Source of the DNA: Planobispora rosea
GTDB lineage: Bacteria > Actinomycetota > Actinomycetes > Streptosporangiales > Streptosporangiaceae
Reading direction: 5' to 3'
Length of the DNA stretch: 64,000 nucleotides
Assembly (NCBI RefSeq): GCF_014648175.1
Contig: NZ_BMQP01000019.1
Location: forward strand, 62,001 to 126,000
In this document: piece by piece, positions 26,194 through 34,501 of the stretch
Position numbering within the stretch: the stretch's first letter is position 1
How the letters are laid out: every line of letters begins with the position of its first letter
Made by a program: the position numbers and the translations under genes
Notes under the pieces: generated by a model
The model's input: the letters and a program-made list of their open reading frames with translations, nothing else
Databases searched by the model: none
What the model was told of the DNA's origin: nothing

Positions 26194-26653
26194 GCTCCAG
26201 CCCTTCGTGCTCCAGGACGATGGTCTGCTTGAACAGTCCCGTGGAACCGGCCTCCAGATCGGTGAACTTGGAGGACTTGATCCACGCGTTGTAGAACGCG
26301 AAGGTCATGACCTTCTCGCCGTTGTGCCGCTTCTCGATCAGCCCGCTCTTGCGGATCGCCGAGCCGCCCTGCACGGTGGCGGCGAGTTTGAAGATCTCCT
26401 GGAACCACTGCCGGAACCGCCGGTCCTCCGGGCTGCCGTCCACGTTCCGCTCGATCGTCAGCGGCTCATATTTGATCTTCGTGGCGGCGATCTTGTAGAC
26501 GTGGTTGGTGCCGCCGTCGGGCTGCTCGATCGTGTCGATCTCGCCCTCGCTCAGCCCGCTCACCTTCGTGACCCCGGGGCTCACCTGGTCCCCGATGATG
26601 AGCACGAACTCGCTGGCCCTGTAGGCCTCCCAGAAATCCCCCACCTGGGGCAT
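26183..26653 (-). CDS. Inner tube protein, gp19 family
   Basis: Protein of 156 residues, the T4 gp19-like tube subunit (Afp1/Afp5 class) that stacks as hexamers inside the sheath. Seen are ASEFVLIIGDQVSPGVTKVSG, IERNVDGSPEDRRFRQW, FYNAWIKSSKFTDLEAG and IVLEHEGLERVD at the end. The start is ATG 26653 with AGGGGG upstream; the longer open frame before it is a shadow of the sheath gene. Only one tube gene is present, where Afp and PVC have several. It follows the sheath by eight bases. Confidence 0.92.
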   Translation of the reverse strand: MPQVGDFWEAYRASEFVLIIGDQVSPGVTKVSGLSEGEIDTIEQPDGGTNHVYKIAATKIKYEPLTIERNVDGSPEDRRFRQWFQEIFKLAATVQGGSAIRKSGLIEKRHNGEKVMTFAFYNAWIKSSKFTDLEAGSTGLFKQTIVLEHEGLERVD

Positions 26654-26661
26654 GGGTCCCC

Positions 26662-28383
26662 CTACCCTTCTGAAGCGCTGCCGCCGGAGGGCTGCTGACC
26701 CACGACGATCACGATGGTCTCGGCCGGTTTGGAGGGGTAGAAGTACACCTCCACGGTGAAGTTGCCCTTGTCCACCTGGTCCGGCGGGTTGTTGGAGGCG
26801 TCGCAGACGATCGTGAACACGTCGTCCGGCTCCCCCGTCCCGAACGCGCCCTGCCGCCACAGGCCCATCAGGAACGGCCGCACGGTGCCGAACTTCACCA
26901 TGTCCCAGAGCGTGTCCCGGTTGGGCTCCTGCCGGACCCAGCGCAGGCCCTGCCGCAGGCTGCTCTTGACGTAGTTGAACAGCAGCCGCACGTTGACGTA
27001 CAGCCAGCGGGTGTCGGTGGACAGCGTGCGGGAGGCGTCGACGACGATCCCGGCGCCGCGGATCGCCCGGATCCCGTTGACGCCGCCCTGCTTGACCAGG
27101 TCGTTGTGGTCGGCGTCGCTCAGCGGGAACTCCACGTCGAGCGCGCCGAGCAGGCGGGCCTCGTCGCCGGCCGGGGCCTTGTGGATGCCGCGGTCCGTCT
27201 CGATGCGGGCGTAGACGCCCATCACGTGCCCGGTCGGCGGGACCAGGCGCAGCGGGGTCGGGGCCTTGGACAGCGGGTCGCTCACCCGGATCCACGGCCC
27301 GTAGAGCGCGCCGTACACCTTGCGCCCCTGGAGCCCCGCGCCGAACTCGATCGCCCTGCTCACCGTGCTGCCCTGCGGCACCGCGCCGACGAACATGCAG
27401 TCGCCGCGCCGCTCGCAGTAGTCCAGCCCCTTCCTGATCACGGTGACGTCGCTGTTGTCGCAGCCCACCAGTTGCACGTCGAAGGCGTCGAAGGCGTGGA
27501 AGCCGGTGTGCTGGGCCGCTTCTCCCTGGTAGTCGGCCGCCTGGGCGGCCCGGCTGACGCCTCCCTGCAGGGTGGGATCGGCGGCGGCGCCCGGCGGTTC
27601 CGCCGCGGTCTCGCCCGCCGCCCGCGAGTCGGTGACCATCACGTACCGGGAGCCGCGCGCCACGTCGTTGAGGACCGGCACCGCGTACCGGGGCGAGGAG
27701 CGGTCCAGCGTCAGGCGCTCGAACGACTCCAGCGGCTGCCCGTCCCGGCCGGTGAGGGAGAGGTCGAAGTCGGTGGAGTCGATCCGGGTCTTCGCCTTGT
27801 CGTACTGGGCGATGTCGGCGACCGCCGGTTTCCAGGTGGCCTTCCCGGTGGCCGGGTCCAGATCGGCGATCGTCACGGTCGCGGACTTCGCCCCGTCGGT
27901 GAGGACGACCGTGTCCCCCTTGGCCAGCCCCGCCAGACCGGCGAAGTCACCGTTGGTGTCGTTCAGCGTCTGCCCCTTGAGCCTGGTGCTGAACGACGGC
28001 GCGATGCCGACGGCGATGCGGTTGGCCCACGCCCCAGGATCCCGCTGCCCGCGGTAGCCCGCCTCCAGTTTGAGGGTCTGCCGCTGACCGGCCGCGAACT
28101 GGCAGGCGGCCGCCGCGGGGTTCGCCCCGGAGACCCGGTTGACCCACGCGCGCCGGCCGCCGTTGTCGAAGAAGCCGCGGACCAGGAAGGCTCCGAGGGT
28201 ATCGCTGTCCGCCCCGCCGAACACCTCCGCGAACTGGGCGAAGGAGGTGACCCGTACCGGCCGGTTCACCGGCCCGCGCTGGGTCGCCACGTTGAAGGCC
28301 GCCACCGACGTGGCGGCGCCGGTGATGGCCGGGGACGCGCTGCCGTCGACCTCGACGACGTTGAGCCCGATGTCGAATGCCAC
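26662..28383 (-). CDS. Contractile sheath protein
   Basis: Protein of 573 residues from GTG 28383, chosen because GGGAG lies seven bases upstream and the product then opens with the usual sheath sequence (FDIGLNVVEVDGSASPAI). The N-terminal handshake arm continues as GAATSVAAFNVATQRGP. A variable surface insert with a repeat-like beta domain occupies about 130-230. The C-terminal domain has GIRAIRGAGIVVDASRTL, DTRWLYVNVRLLFNYV and VEVYFYPSKPAETIVIVVG, as in Afp2-4 and T4 gp18. A single sheath gene suggests a uniform sheath. It is preceded by a 114-base gap with a hairpin. Confidence 0.94.
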   Translation of the reverse strand: MAFDIGLNVVEVDGSASPAITGAATSVAAFNVATQRGPVNRPVRVTSFAQFAEVFGGADSDTLGAFLVRGFFDNGGRRAWVNRVSGANPAAAACQFAAGQRQTLKLEAGYRGQRDPGAWANRIAVGIAPSFSTRLKGQTLNDTNGDFAGLAGLAKGDTVVLTDGAKSATVTIADLDPATGKATWKPAVADIAQYDKAKTRIDSTDFDLSLTGRDGQPLESFERLTLDRSSPRYAVPVLNDVARGSRYVMVTDSRAAGETAAEPPGAAADPTLQGGVSRAAQAADYQGEAAQHTGFHAFDAFDVQLVGCDNSDVTVIRKGLDYCERRGDCMFVGAVPQGSTVSRAIEFGAGLQGRKVYGALYGPWIRVSDPLSKAPTPLRLVPPTGHVMGVYARIETDRGIHKAPAGDEARLLGALDVEFPLSDADHNDLVKQGGVNGIRAIRGAGIVVDASRTLSTDTRWLYVNVRLLFNYVKSSLRQGLRWVRQEPNRDTLWDMVKFGTVRPFLMGLWRQGAFGTGEPDDVFTIVCDASNNPPDQVDKGNFTVEVYFYPSKPAETIVIVVGQQPSGGSASEG

Positions 28384-28462
28384 GTTCAGTCTCCCTTTCC
28401 GGAGCCGGTACGGCGCCGCGCCCGGCCGGAGGCCGCTCCCGCCCCGCTGTCGCATGTCGGCT

Positions 28463-28510
28463 CACACGGCTGCTCGTGTGTCGGCTCACGTGTCGGCTCA
28501 CGTGTCGGCA
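28463..28510. repeat. Hairpin and 12-bp repeats between the first gene and the sheath gene
   Basis: A perfect 6-bp stem (CACACG/CGTGTG, 28463-28480, 6-base loop) is followed by two and a half copies of GTGTCGGCTCAC. On the coding strand each repeat supplies an in-frame TGA, one of them the stop of the upstream gene. The structure could trim or attenuate the mRNA and so raise sheath over the first gene, but that is a guess. Confidence 0.5.
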
Positions 28511-29568
28511 TGGTGCGCCACCTCCACCTGGATGCTGTGGTGCGGGGGGACGGCCCGGCGCGGCACGGCCCTCGGGCGCGTCACGACCGGGATCGAGATA
28601 CGCAGGGACGTCTGCTGCTCGTGGAGGTCTCCGCCCGCCCCGTCCGCGAGCCGCTCCCACGGGGCGGGCCACTCGACCGGCAGTTCCGTGCCGCCGACCT
28701 CCAGCGTCGCGCCGGGGCCGAGCTCCGCCAGCACGAACTCCAGCAGCACCGCGATGTCCTCTCTGCGATCGGCCACCGCCTCGATCCGGTAGCCGAGGTC
28801 GTACGGCACGCCCGCCGACCGGATCGCGAAACCGCCCTCGGTGAAGTCGGTCCTGATCTCCCCCGCCGAGACGCGCGTGAGAGCGTGCTCGATCGAGTGG
28901 TTGACGAGCAGGAGGTACGGCCTGGGCTGGTCCGGATCGGCCTGCAGGAGCGCCCGGACCGGCGTGCCGCGCAGGCTCAGCCGGTTGTCCAGCCGGCCGG
29001 TCAGCGCCGCGTCGGTGTCGGCCAGCAGCTGGGGCCGGACCGCGGCCGGAGGCGTGAACCGGACCCGGGCGGGAGCGTCCAGGAAGGTGATCCGGATCTC
29101 CGAGCAGGCGGAGCGGACCGGGCCGGGCAGATCGTCCAGGGCGAACGGCACCCGCTGGGGCGGGCCCGGCCCGAGCAGCGGGACGTATCGGTGCCAGCGG
29201 TTGGCCGCGGAGCCGATCGGCGCCGCCTCCGAGCCCAGCCGCACCTCGCAGAAGAACGGCCGCCCAGCCGTCCCGTCTGCGGGCCGGTCCCCCTCGGTCC
29301 AGAACTCGATGTCGTCGAAGCTCCGCAGATCAGCCGAGGTTATGGAACGTTCCACGAAGTGACCGGCGGCCGACGCCGCGATCACGGCGCTCCGGCCGTG
29401 CGGACCGGCCGGGCCCGGCGTGACGGAGATTTCCGTAGACGGGGCTCCATCAGGGGCAAAACCCCGCCAGGCGGATAGATCGGCAAAGTCATCAAGAACG
29501 AGGCGAGACACCCGTCCACTCTGCGACGGGGCATTCCACCTGTCAACGACCAGTGACGGCTCCATCAC
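28498..29568 (-). CDS. Tail terminator/cap candidate with carbohydrate-binding-like N-terminus
   Basis: Protein of 356 residues, first gene of the injection operon. Residues 20-170 (LVLDDFADLSAWRGF, FDDIEFWTEGDRP) resemble a jelly-roll carbohydrate-binding module. Residues 190-355 (LLLVNHSIEHALTRV, VPYDLGYRIEAVADRREDI, AVLLEFVLAELG) resemble DUF4255/Afp16-like terminators, which stand just before the sheath in many loci. Both assignments are by eye and weak. GTG 29568 has no ribosome site; GTG 29511 is an alternative that begins at the conserved part. Codons near the start (GTT, CTT, GAT, TTT, CTA) are unusually AT-rich for this window. Confidence 0.45.
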   Translation of the reverse strand: MMEPSLVVDRWNAPSQSGRVSRLVLDDFADLSAWRGFAPDGAPSTEISVTPGPAGPHGRSAVIAASAAGHFVERSITSADLRSFDDIEFWTEGDRPADGTAGRPFFCEVRLGSEAAPIGSAANRWHRYVPLLGPGPPQRVPFALDDLPGPVRSACSEIRITFLDAPARVRFTPPAAVRPQLLADTDAALTGRLDNRLSLRGTPVRALLQADPDQPRPYLLLVNHSIEHALTRVSAGEIRTDFTEGGFAIRSAGVPYDLGYRIEAVADRREDIAVLLEFVLAELGPGATLEVGGTELPVEWPAPWERLADGAGGDLHEQQTSLRISIPVVTRPRAVPRRAVPPHHSIQVEVAHHADT

Positions 29569-29576
29569 ACATCGTG

Positions 29577-30851
29577 TCAGCCACCGGGCGGGGAGGGTCG
29601 GGACGGTCGGCGAATCCGACCGGCGGGAGGGGGGCCGTACGGCTCCCGGCGTGTCGTGGGAACCCCGCCGGGCGGGCGGCGGGATTCGCCGGAGAGGAGC
29701 GCCGGGACCTCGGAGCGGGCGGCGAGGCCGGGCCGCCGGTGCGCGGTCAGGGACGCGTGGTGGTCCGTCCCGTCGGGGCCGTCGGGATCGGCGTGCACGG
29801 TGGCGGCGCTCAGGCGGGGCAGGTCGTGGATGAGCCGGTGCTCGGCCGCCACCGCCACGGCGTGCGCCTCGACCAGCGGGAGCTCGTGGCCGACCTGGAT
29901 GTCGACCTCGGCGCGCAGCTCATGTCCGATCCAGCGCAGCCGTACCGACCCGACACGCCTGACGCCGGGCACCGCGGAGAGGATCCGTTCCGCCTCGTCG
30001 ACCAGGTCCGGGTCCACGGCGTCCATCAGCCGGTGGTAGATCTCACGGGCGGCCTCCCGCAGCATGAAGCAGATGGCCACGGTGATCAGCAGCCCGACGA
30101 TCGGGTCGGCGACCGGGAAGCCCAGCGCCGCACCGCCCGCGCCGAGGAGGACCGCCAGCGAGGTGAACCCGTCGGTGCGGGCGTGCAGGCCGTCGGCGAC
30201 CAGGGCGGCCGAGCCGATCTCCCGGCCCGCCTTGATCCGGTAACGGGCGACCAGCTCGTTGCCGAGGAACCCGACGAACCCGGCCGCGGCCACCCAGCCC
30301 AGCGCGCGCACGTCCCGGGGCTCGATCAGGCGGGTGACGGCCTCATAGCCCGCCAGCGCGGCCGAGGCCGCGATGAGCAGCACGATGACGATTCCGGCGA
30401 GGTCCTCCGCCCGGCCGTAGCCGTAGGTGAAGCGGCGGGTGGCCGCCCGCCTGCCCACCGAGAAGGCGATGGCCAGCGGGACCGCCGTCAGCGCGTCGGC
30501 GAAGTTGTGCAGCGTGTCGCCCAGCAGCGCCACCGAGCCCGAGAAGGCGACGACGACCGACTGGACGACGGCGGTGAGGACGAGGACGGCGAACGAGACG
30601 CCCAGGACCCGCATGCCCCGGCCGCTGGCCTCCAGCGCCGTGTCCGTCCTGGCGGCGCTGTCATGGTCGTGCGGGGTGAACACGTGTCTGATGCCGGCCG
30701 GCAACCACCTGACGCGACGATCGCGCCCGCCTCCATGCCCGTGCCCGTGACCCTGCCCGTGACCGTGACCCTGCCCGTGACCATGTCCGCGCCCGTGACC
30801 GTGATCGCGCCCGTGCCCATGACCCTGCCCATGATCGCGCCGATCCGGCAT
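29577..30851 (-). CDS. Cation diffusion facilitator (CDF) metal exporter
   Basis: Inner-membrane metal/proton antiporter of 424 residues. The first 35 residues are nearly all His and Gly (repeats such as HGHGQGHGHG), a likely zinc or nickel buffer. Six membrane helices follow, with the two metal-site motifs HNFAD (helix 2) and HARTD (helix 5), and the cytoplasmic domain RRVGSVRLRWIGHEL. After about residue 340 the sequence is Arg/Pro-rich and does not look conserved. It is divergent from an ArsR-type sensor by 50 bases, which should repress it until metal rises. It ends nine bases before the injection operon on the same strand. Confidence 0.9.
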   Translation of the reverse strand: MPDRRDHGQGHGHGRDHGHGRGHGHGQGHGHGQGHGHGHGGGRDRRVRWLPAGIRHVFTPHDHDSAARTDTALEASGRGMRVLGVSFAVLVLTAVVQSVVVAFSGSVALLGDTLHNFADALTAVPLAIAFSVGRRAATRRFTYGYGRAEDLAGIVIVLLIAASAALAGYEAVTRLIEPRDVRALGWVAAAGFVGFLGNELVARYRIKAGREIGSAALVADGLHARTDGFTSLAVLLGAGGAALGFPVADPIVGLLITVAICFMLREAAREIYHRLMDAVDPDLVDEAERILSAVPGVRRVGSVRLRWIGHELRAEVDIQVGHELPLVEAHAVAVAAEHRLIHDLPRLSAATVHADPDGPDGTDHHASLTAHRRPGLAARSEVPALLSGESRRPPGGVPTTRREPYGPPPAGRIRRPSRPSPPGG

Positions 30852-30889
30852 GCCCGCCTCCCGGTTGCCGAGGATACCGAGGCAGGCGA

Positions 30890-30907
30890 GTATATGTAGT
30901 CATGTAC
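30890..30907. promoter_or_regulatory. Candidate operator of the ArsR-family sensor
   Basis: An imperfect dyad, GTATATG-TAGT-CATGTAC (six of seven positions paired), lies in the 50 bases between the exporter and sensor genes and runs into the annotated ATG of the sensor. SmtB/ArsR repressors bind such AT-rich dyads. If the sensor starts at GTG 30938 the site is fully upstream. Confidence 0.45.
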
Positions 30908-31258
30908 GCACGCGACAACGAATCAGGTGCCAACAGTGTGCAGGAGCAACCCACTGACGCTCAGGTGGAGACGGCCGTCGAAGCGTTCCGCATGCTCAGC
31001 GACGGCACCCGGCTGCGGCTGATGTGGCTGCTCTCCTCGGGGGAGTACGACGTGTCCTCGCTGGCCGAGGCGATCGGCGTCGCCCGGCCGTCGGTCTCCC
31101 AGCACCTGGCCAGACTGCGCCACGGGGGCCTGGTGGAGACGCGCAGGCAGGGACGTCGCGTGGTGTACCGGGCCCGGGACGCGCACGTCCGCGCGCTCAT
31201 CAAGGAAGCCCTCTTCCACGCCGACCACGAGGTCTCCGGCATCCCCCGGCACGACTAG
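30902..31258 (+). CDS. ArsR/SmtB family metal sensor, CzrA-like
   Basis: Winged-helix repressor of 118 residues. The recognition helix is VARPSVSQHLARLRHGGLVETRR. The C-terminal helix carries DAH then HADH with spacing D-x-H-x10-H-x2-H, identical to the alpha-5 zinc/cobalt site of CzrA, so Zn(II), Co(II) or Ni(II) is the likely inducer. There is no alpha-3 CxC motif. ATG 30902 lies inside the putative operator and has no ribosome site; GTG 30938, eight bases after AGGTG, is a better start and gives 106 residues. It probably controls the divergent His-rich exporter and itself. Confidence 0.88.
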   Translation: MYARDNESGANSVQEQPTDAQVETAVEAFRMLSDGTRLRLMWLLSSGEYDVSSLAEAIGVARPSVSQHLARLRHGGLVETRRQGRRVVYRARDAHVRALIKEALFHADHEVSGIPRHD

Positions 31259-31339
31259 GCGAAATCGGCCCCACGCGCCGCCGGACCGTCTCCGGGCCGA
31301 GGGGCTGACGCCCCGGGCGTGCTTGAACGCCGCACCGGA

Positions 31340-31367
31340 GGCGGTCGGGTCCCCGTACCCGACCGCC
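31340..31367. terminator. Bidirectional hairpin between arsR and thrS
   Basis: A perfect 11-bp stem (GGCGGTCGGGT paired with ACCCGACCGCC) with a 6-base loop lies in the 154-base space between two convergent genes. It could stop transcription from either side. No T-run is present. Confidence 0.65.
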
Positions 31368-31412
31368 CGATCACGGCACTCGAAGCGCGGCGCCCAGGCC
31401 TGGAGGCGGCGC

Positions 31413-33380
31413 TCAGACCTGGAGGCGGCGCTCGATCGCGTCGACGATCTCGTTGAGCGCCTGGTCCACCGGGACGCCGTTCTTCTGCTCACCGTTGCGG
31501 AAGCGGAAGGAGATCGCACCGCCTGCGATGTCCTCGTCGCCCGCCAGCAGCATGAACGGCACCTTGGCCTTCTGCGCGTTGCGGATCTTCTTCTGCATCC
31601 GGTCGTCGGAGGCGTCCACCTCGATCCGGACGCCCCGCTCGCGGGCCTTCTTGGCCACGTCCTGCAGGTACGGCACGTGGGCCTCGGCGATCGGGATGCA
31701 GACGGCCTGCACCGGGGCGAGCCACGGAGGGAAGGCGCCCGCGTAGTGCTCGACCAGCACGCCGAAGAAGCGCTCGATCGAGCCGAACAGCGCGCGGTGG
31801 ATCATGACGGGCCGCTGGCGTGAGCCGTCGGCCGACTGGTACTCCAGCTCGAAGCGCTGCGGCAGGTTGAAGTCCAGCTGGATCGTGGACATCTGCCAGG
31901 AGCGGCCGATCGCGTCACGCGCCTGCACCGAGATCTTCGGCCCGTAGAACGCCGCGCCGCCGGGGTCGAGGACGAGCTCCAGGTTCTCCGACTCGGCGAC
32001 CTCGCGCAGCGTCTGGGTGGCCTCCTCCCAGTCCTCGTCGCTGCCGACGAACTTGACCGGGTCCTTGGTGGACAGCTCCAGGTAGAAGTCGCTCAGGCCG
32101 TAGTCGCGCAGCAGGTCGAGCACGAAGCGCAGCAGCGAGGCCAGCTCGTCGCGCATCTGCTCGCGGGTGCAGTAGATGTGCGCGTCGTCCTGGGTCAGGC
32201 CGCGCACCCGGGTCAGGCCGTGGATCACGCCGGACTTCTCGTAGCGGTAGACCGTGCCGAACTCGAACATCCGCAGCGGCAGCTCGCGGTAGGACCGCCC
32301 GCGCGCCCTGAAGATCAGGTTGTGCATCGGGCAGTTCATGGGCTTGAGGTAGTACTTGGCGCCTTCCAGCTCCATGGGCGGGAACATGCCGTCGGCGTAC
32401 CAGTCGAGGTGGCCGGAGACCTTGTACAGGTTGTCCTTGGTGATGTGCGGGGTGTTGACGAAGGAGTAGCCCGCCTCCTCGTGCCGGCGCCGCGAGTAGT
32501 CCTCCATGAGCTTGCGGATCACCCCGCCCTTGGGGTGGAAGACCGGCAGGCCCGAGCCCAGCTCGTCGGGGAAGGAGAACAGGTCGAGCTCGGCGCCCAG
32601 CTTGCGGTGGTCGCGCTTCTCGGCCTCCTCCAGCAGGTGCAGGTACTCGTCCTGCCGCTCGCGCGACTCCCAGGCGGTGCCGTAGATCCGCTGCAGCTGC
32701 GGGTTCTTCTCGCTGCCCCGCCAGTAGGCGCCGCCGGAGCGCATCAGCTTGAACGCCGGGATGGACCGGGTGCTCGGCACGTGCGGGCCGCGGCACAGGT
32801 CCTTCCAGCACAGCTCGCCGGTCTTGGCGTCGAGGTTGTCGTAGATGGTCAGCTGACCGGCGCCCACCTCGACGCTCTCCTCGTCGGCCGCGCCGCCCTT
32901 GAGGCCGATCAGCTCCAGCTTGTACGGCTCGGCGGCGAGCTCCTCGCGGGCCGCCTCGTCGGAGACCGGACGGCGGGAGAACAGCTGCCCCTGCTTGACG
33001 ATCTCGCGCATGCGCTTCTCGATGCGCTTGAGGTCGTCGGGAGTGAACGGGGCGGCGACGTCGAAGTCGTAGTAGAAGCCGTTCTCCACGGGCGGGCCGA
33101 TGCCCAGCTTCGCCTCCGGGAAGATCTCCTGGACGGCCTGGGCCATGACGTGCGCGGTGGAGTGGCGGATGATGGCCCGGCCGTCGGCGCTGCCGGCCTC
33201 GACCGGCTCGATCACGTCGCCGTCGGACACGGGAGCCGCGAGATCCTTCAGCTCGCCGCCGGCCCGGGCGGCGACCACGGAGCGGCCGTCGGCGCCGAGG
33301 ACCTCGCCGTACGTCGTGCCCCCCGCCACCACACGCTCGGCTCCGGCGAGGGTGATACGAAGTCCTGGCACGGCAGACAC
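31413..33380 (-). CDS. thrS: Threonyl-tRNA synthetase
   Basis: Class II synthetase of 655 residues that charges tRNA-Thr. It starts at GTG 33380 behind GAAGGAG. The TGS domain occupies residues 1-60. The editing domain has HSTAHVMAQAV. The catalytic core has motif 2 RELPLRMFEFGTVYRYE and the zinc-site region MNCPMH, with motif 3 near RPVMIHRALFGSIERF; the anticodon-binding domain ends the protein. No T-box leader is visible upstream. In many actinobacteria a HIT gene follows directly; here metal-homeostasis genes and the injection-system cluster intervene. Confidence 0.97.
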   Translation of the reverse strand: MSAVPGLRITLAGAERVVAGGTTYGEVLGADGRSVVAARAGGELKDLAAPVSDGDVIEPVEAGSADGRAIIRHSTAHVMAQAVQEIFPEAKLGIGPPVENGFYYDFDVAAPFTPDDLKRIEKRMREIVKQGQLFSRRPVSDEAAREELAAEPYKLELIGLKGGAADEESVEVGAGQLTIYDNLDAKTGELCWKDLCRGPHVPSTRSIPAFKLMRSGGAYWRGSEKNPQLQRIYGTAWESRERQDEYLHLLEEAEKRDHRKLGAELDLFSFPDELGSGLPVFHPKGGVIRKLMEDYSRRRHEEAGYSFVNTPHITKDNLYKVSGHLDWYADGMFPPMELEGAKYYLKPMNCPMHNLIFRARGRSYRELPLRMFEFGTVYRYEKSGVIHGLTRVRGLTQDDAHIYCTREQMRDELASLLRFVLDLLRDYGLSDFYLELSTKDPVKFVGSDEDWEEATQTLREVAESENLELVLDPGGAAFYGPKISVQARDAIGRSWQMSTIQLDFNLPQRFELEYQSADGSRQRPVMIHRALFGSIERFFGVLVEHYAGAFPPWLAPVQAVCIPIAEAHVPYLQDVAKKARERGVRIEVDASDDRMQKKIRNAQKAKVPFMLLAGDEDIAGGAISFRFRNGEQKNGVPVDQALNEIVDAIERRLQV

Positions 33381-33505
33381 GGTTGCTCCTTCATCGAACT
33401 CATCGAGCTTGGCGAGTTTCTTCGAGTGGTCAGGGAACCGATGCTACCGGTGTCCGCCGTACGGAATCTCAGGTACCACCGGCCGGACGATCTCAGTGGC
33501 ATCAC

Positions 33506-33511
33506 TAGTCT
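33506..33511 (+). promoter_or_regulatory. Possible -10 element of a leaderless dapD mRNA
   Basis: TAGTCT fits the TAnnnT pattern and stands eight bases before GTG 33520, which lacks a ribosome site. This is the spacing expected when transcription starts at the start codon. No good -35 box is seen. Confidence 0.3.
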
Positions 33512-33519
33512 TTGTTGTT

Positions 33520-34497
33520 GTGAACGAAGCAGCTCAGATTTCCGGCGCGTACGGCGTCGGCATCGCCACCATCACCTCTGACGGGACCGTTCTCGACACC
33601 TGGTTCCCCGCCCCCCGCCTGGGCGAGCCCTCCGCGGCCGGCACCCGGCGGCTGACCGCGCAGGAGGCCGAGGCCGCCCTCGGCTCCGCCGCCGCCGCGC
33701 TGCTCGGCCCGGACGAGGCCCGGGGCGTGGAGGTGGTCGCCGTGGAGACCGGGATCGCCAAGCTGTCGGAGCCGCCCGCCGACGCGCACGACGCCTACCT
33801 CCGTCTCCACCTGCTCTCCGCCCGCCTCGTCGCGCCGCACGGGCAGAACCTGGACGGCCTGTTCGGCCTGCTGAGCAACGTCGTGTGGACCAACCACGGC
33901 CCGTGCCCGGTCGAGGGTTTCGAGGAGACCCGGCTGCGCCTGCGCGCCCGCGGTCAGGTGACCGTCTACGGCGTCGACAAGTTCCCCCGGATGATCGACT
34001 ACGTGGTGCCGTCCGGTGTGCGCATCGCCGACGCCGACCGCGTCCGCCTCGGCGCGCACCTGGCCTCCGGCACGACGGTGATGCACGAGGGCTTCGTCAA
34101 CTTCAACGCCGGCACGCTCGGCGCGTCCATGATCGAGGGCCGCATCTCGGCGGGCGTCGTCGTGGGCGACGGCTCCGACGTCGGCGGCGGCGCCTCGATC
34201 ATGGGCACCCTGTCGGGCGGCGGCAAGCAGGTCATCTCCGTCGGGCAGCGCTGCCTGATCGGCGCCAACGGCGGCATCGGCATCTCCCTGGGCGACGACG
34301 TCGTGGTGGAGGCCGGTCTCTACGTCACCGCCGGGACCAGGGTCACCCTCCCCGACGGCCGGGTCGTCAAGGCCGCCACCCTCTCCGGCGCCTCCGGCCT
34401 GCTGTTCCGCCGCAACTCCACCACCGGCGCGATCGAGGTCATCCCCCGCGAGGGCACCGGCGTGGAGCTCAACAGCATCCTGCACGCCAACGACTGA
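33520..34497 (+). CDS. dapD: Tetrahydrodipicolinate N-succinyltransferase
   Basis: Enzyme of the succinylase branch of lysine and meso-diaminopimelate synthesis; it transfers succinyl from CoA to tetrahydrodipicolinate. The 325-residue product is the actinobacterial form: IATITSDGTVLDTWFPAP near the start, VDKFPRMIDYVVP, and from about 185 a left-handed beta-helix of hexapeptide repeats (VRLGAHLASGTTVMHEGFVN, MIEGRISAGVVVGDGSDVGG). The start is set at GTG 33520, with GTG 33496 as alternative; neither has a Shine-Dalgarno. It is divergent from thrS by 139 bases and is followed after four bases by a membrane-protein gene. Confidence 0.93.
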   Translation: MNEAAQISGAYGVGIATITSDGTVLDTWFPAPRLGEPSAAGTRRLTAQEAEAALGSAAAALLGPDEARGVEVVAVETGIAKLSEPPADAHDAYLRLHLLSARLVAPHGQNLDGLFGLLSNVVWTNHGPCPVEGFEETRLRLRARGQVTVYGVDKFPRMIDYVVPSGVRIADADRVRLGAHLASGTTVMHEGFVNFNAGTLGASMIEGRISAGVVVGDGSDVGGGASIMGTLSGGGKQVISVGQRCLIGANGGIGISLGDDVVVEAGLYVTAGTRVTLPDGRVVKAATLSGASGLLFRRNSTTGAIEVIPREGTGVELNSILHAND

Positions 34498-34501
34498 CGG
34501 G

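Noticed and set aside
29343..29354. Perfect palindrome TGGAACGTTCCA as a LexA-like operator
   Set aside because: It lies inside a coding region, spells ordinary codons for Val-Glu-Arg-Ser, and lacks the spacing of actinobacterial SOS boxes.
8507..29568. Prophage
   Set aside because: No capsid, portal, terminase, replication, lysis or integrase genes and no att repeats were found around the tail-like genes.
8507..29568. Type VI secretion system
   Set aside because: No TssJ/L/M membrane complex, no ClpV and no fused VgrG; the sheath is one long protein rather than TssB and TssC.
33381..33519. T-box riboswitch in the thrS leader
   Set aside because: No T-box core or specifier-loop pattern could be seen in the 139-base space.
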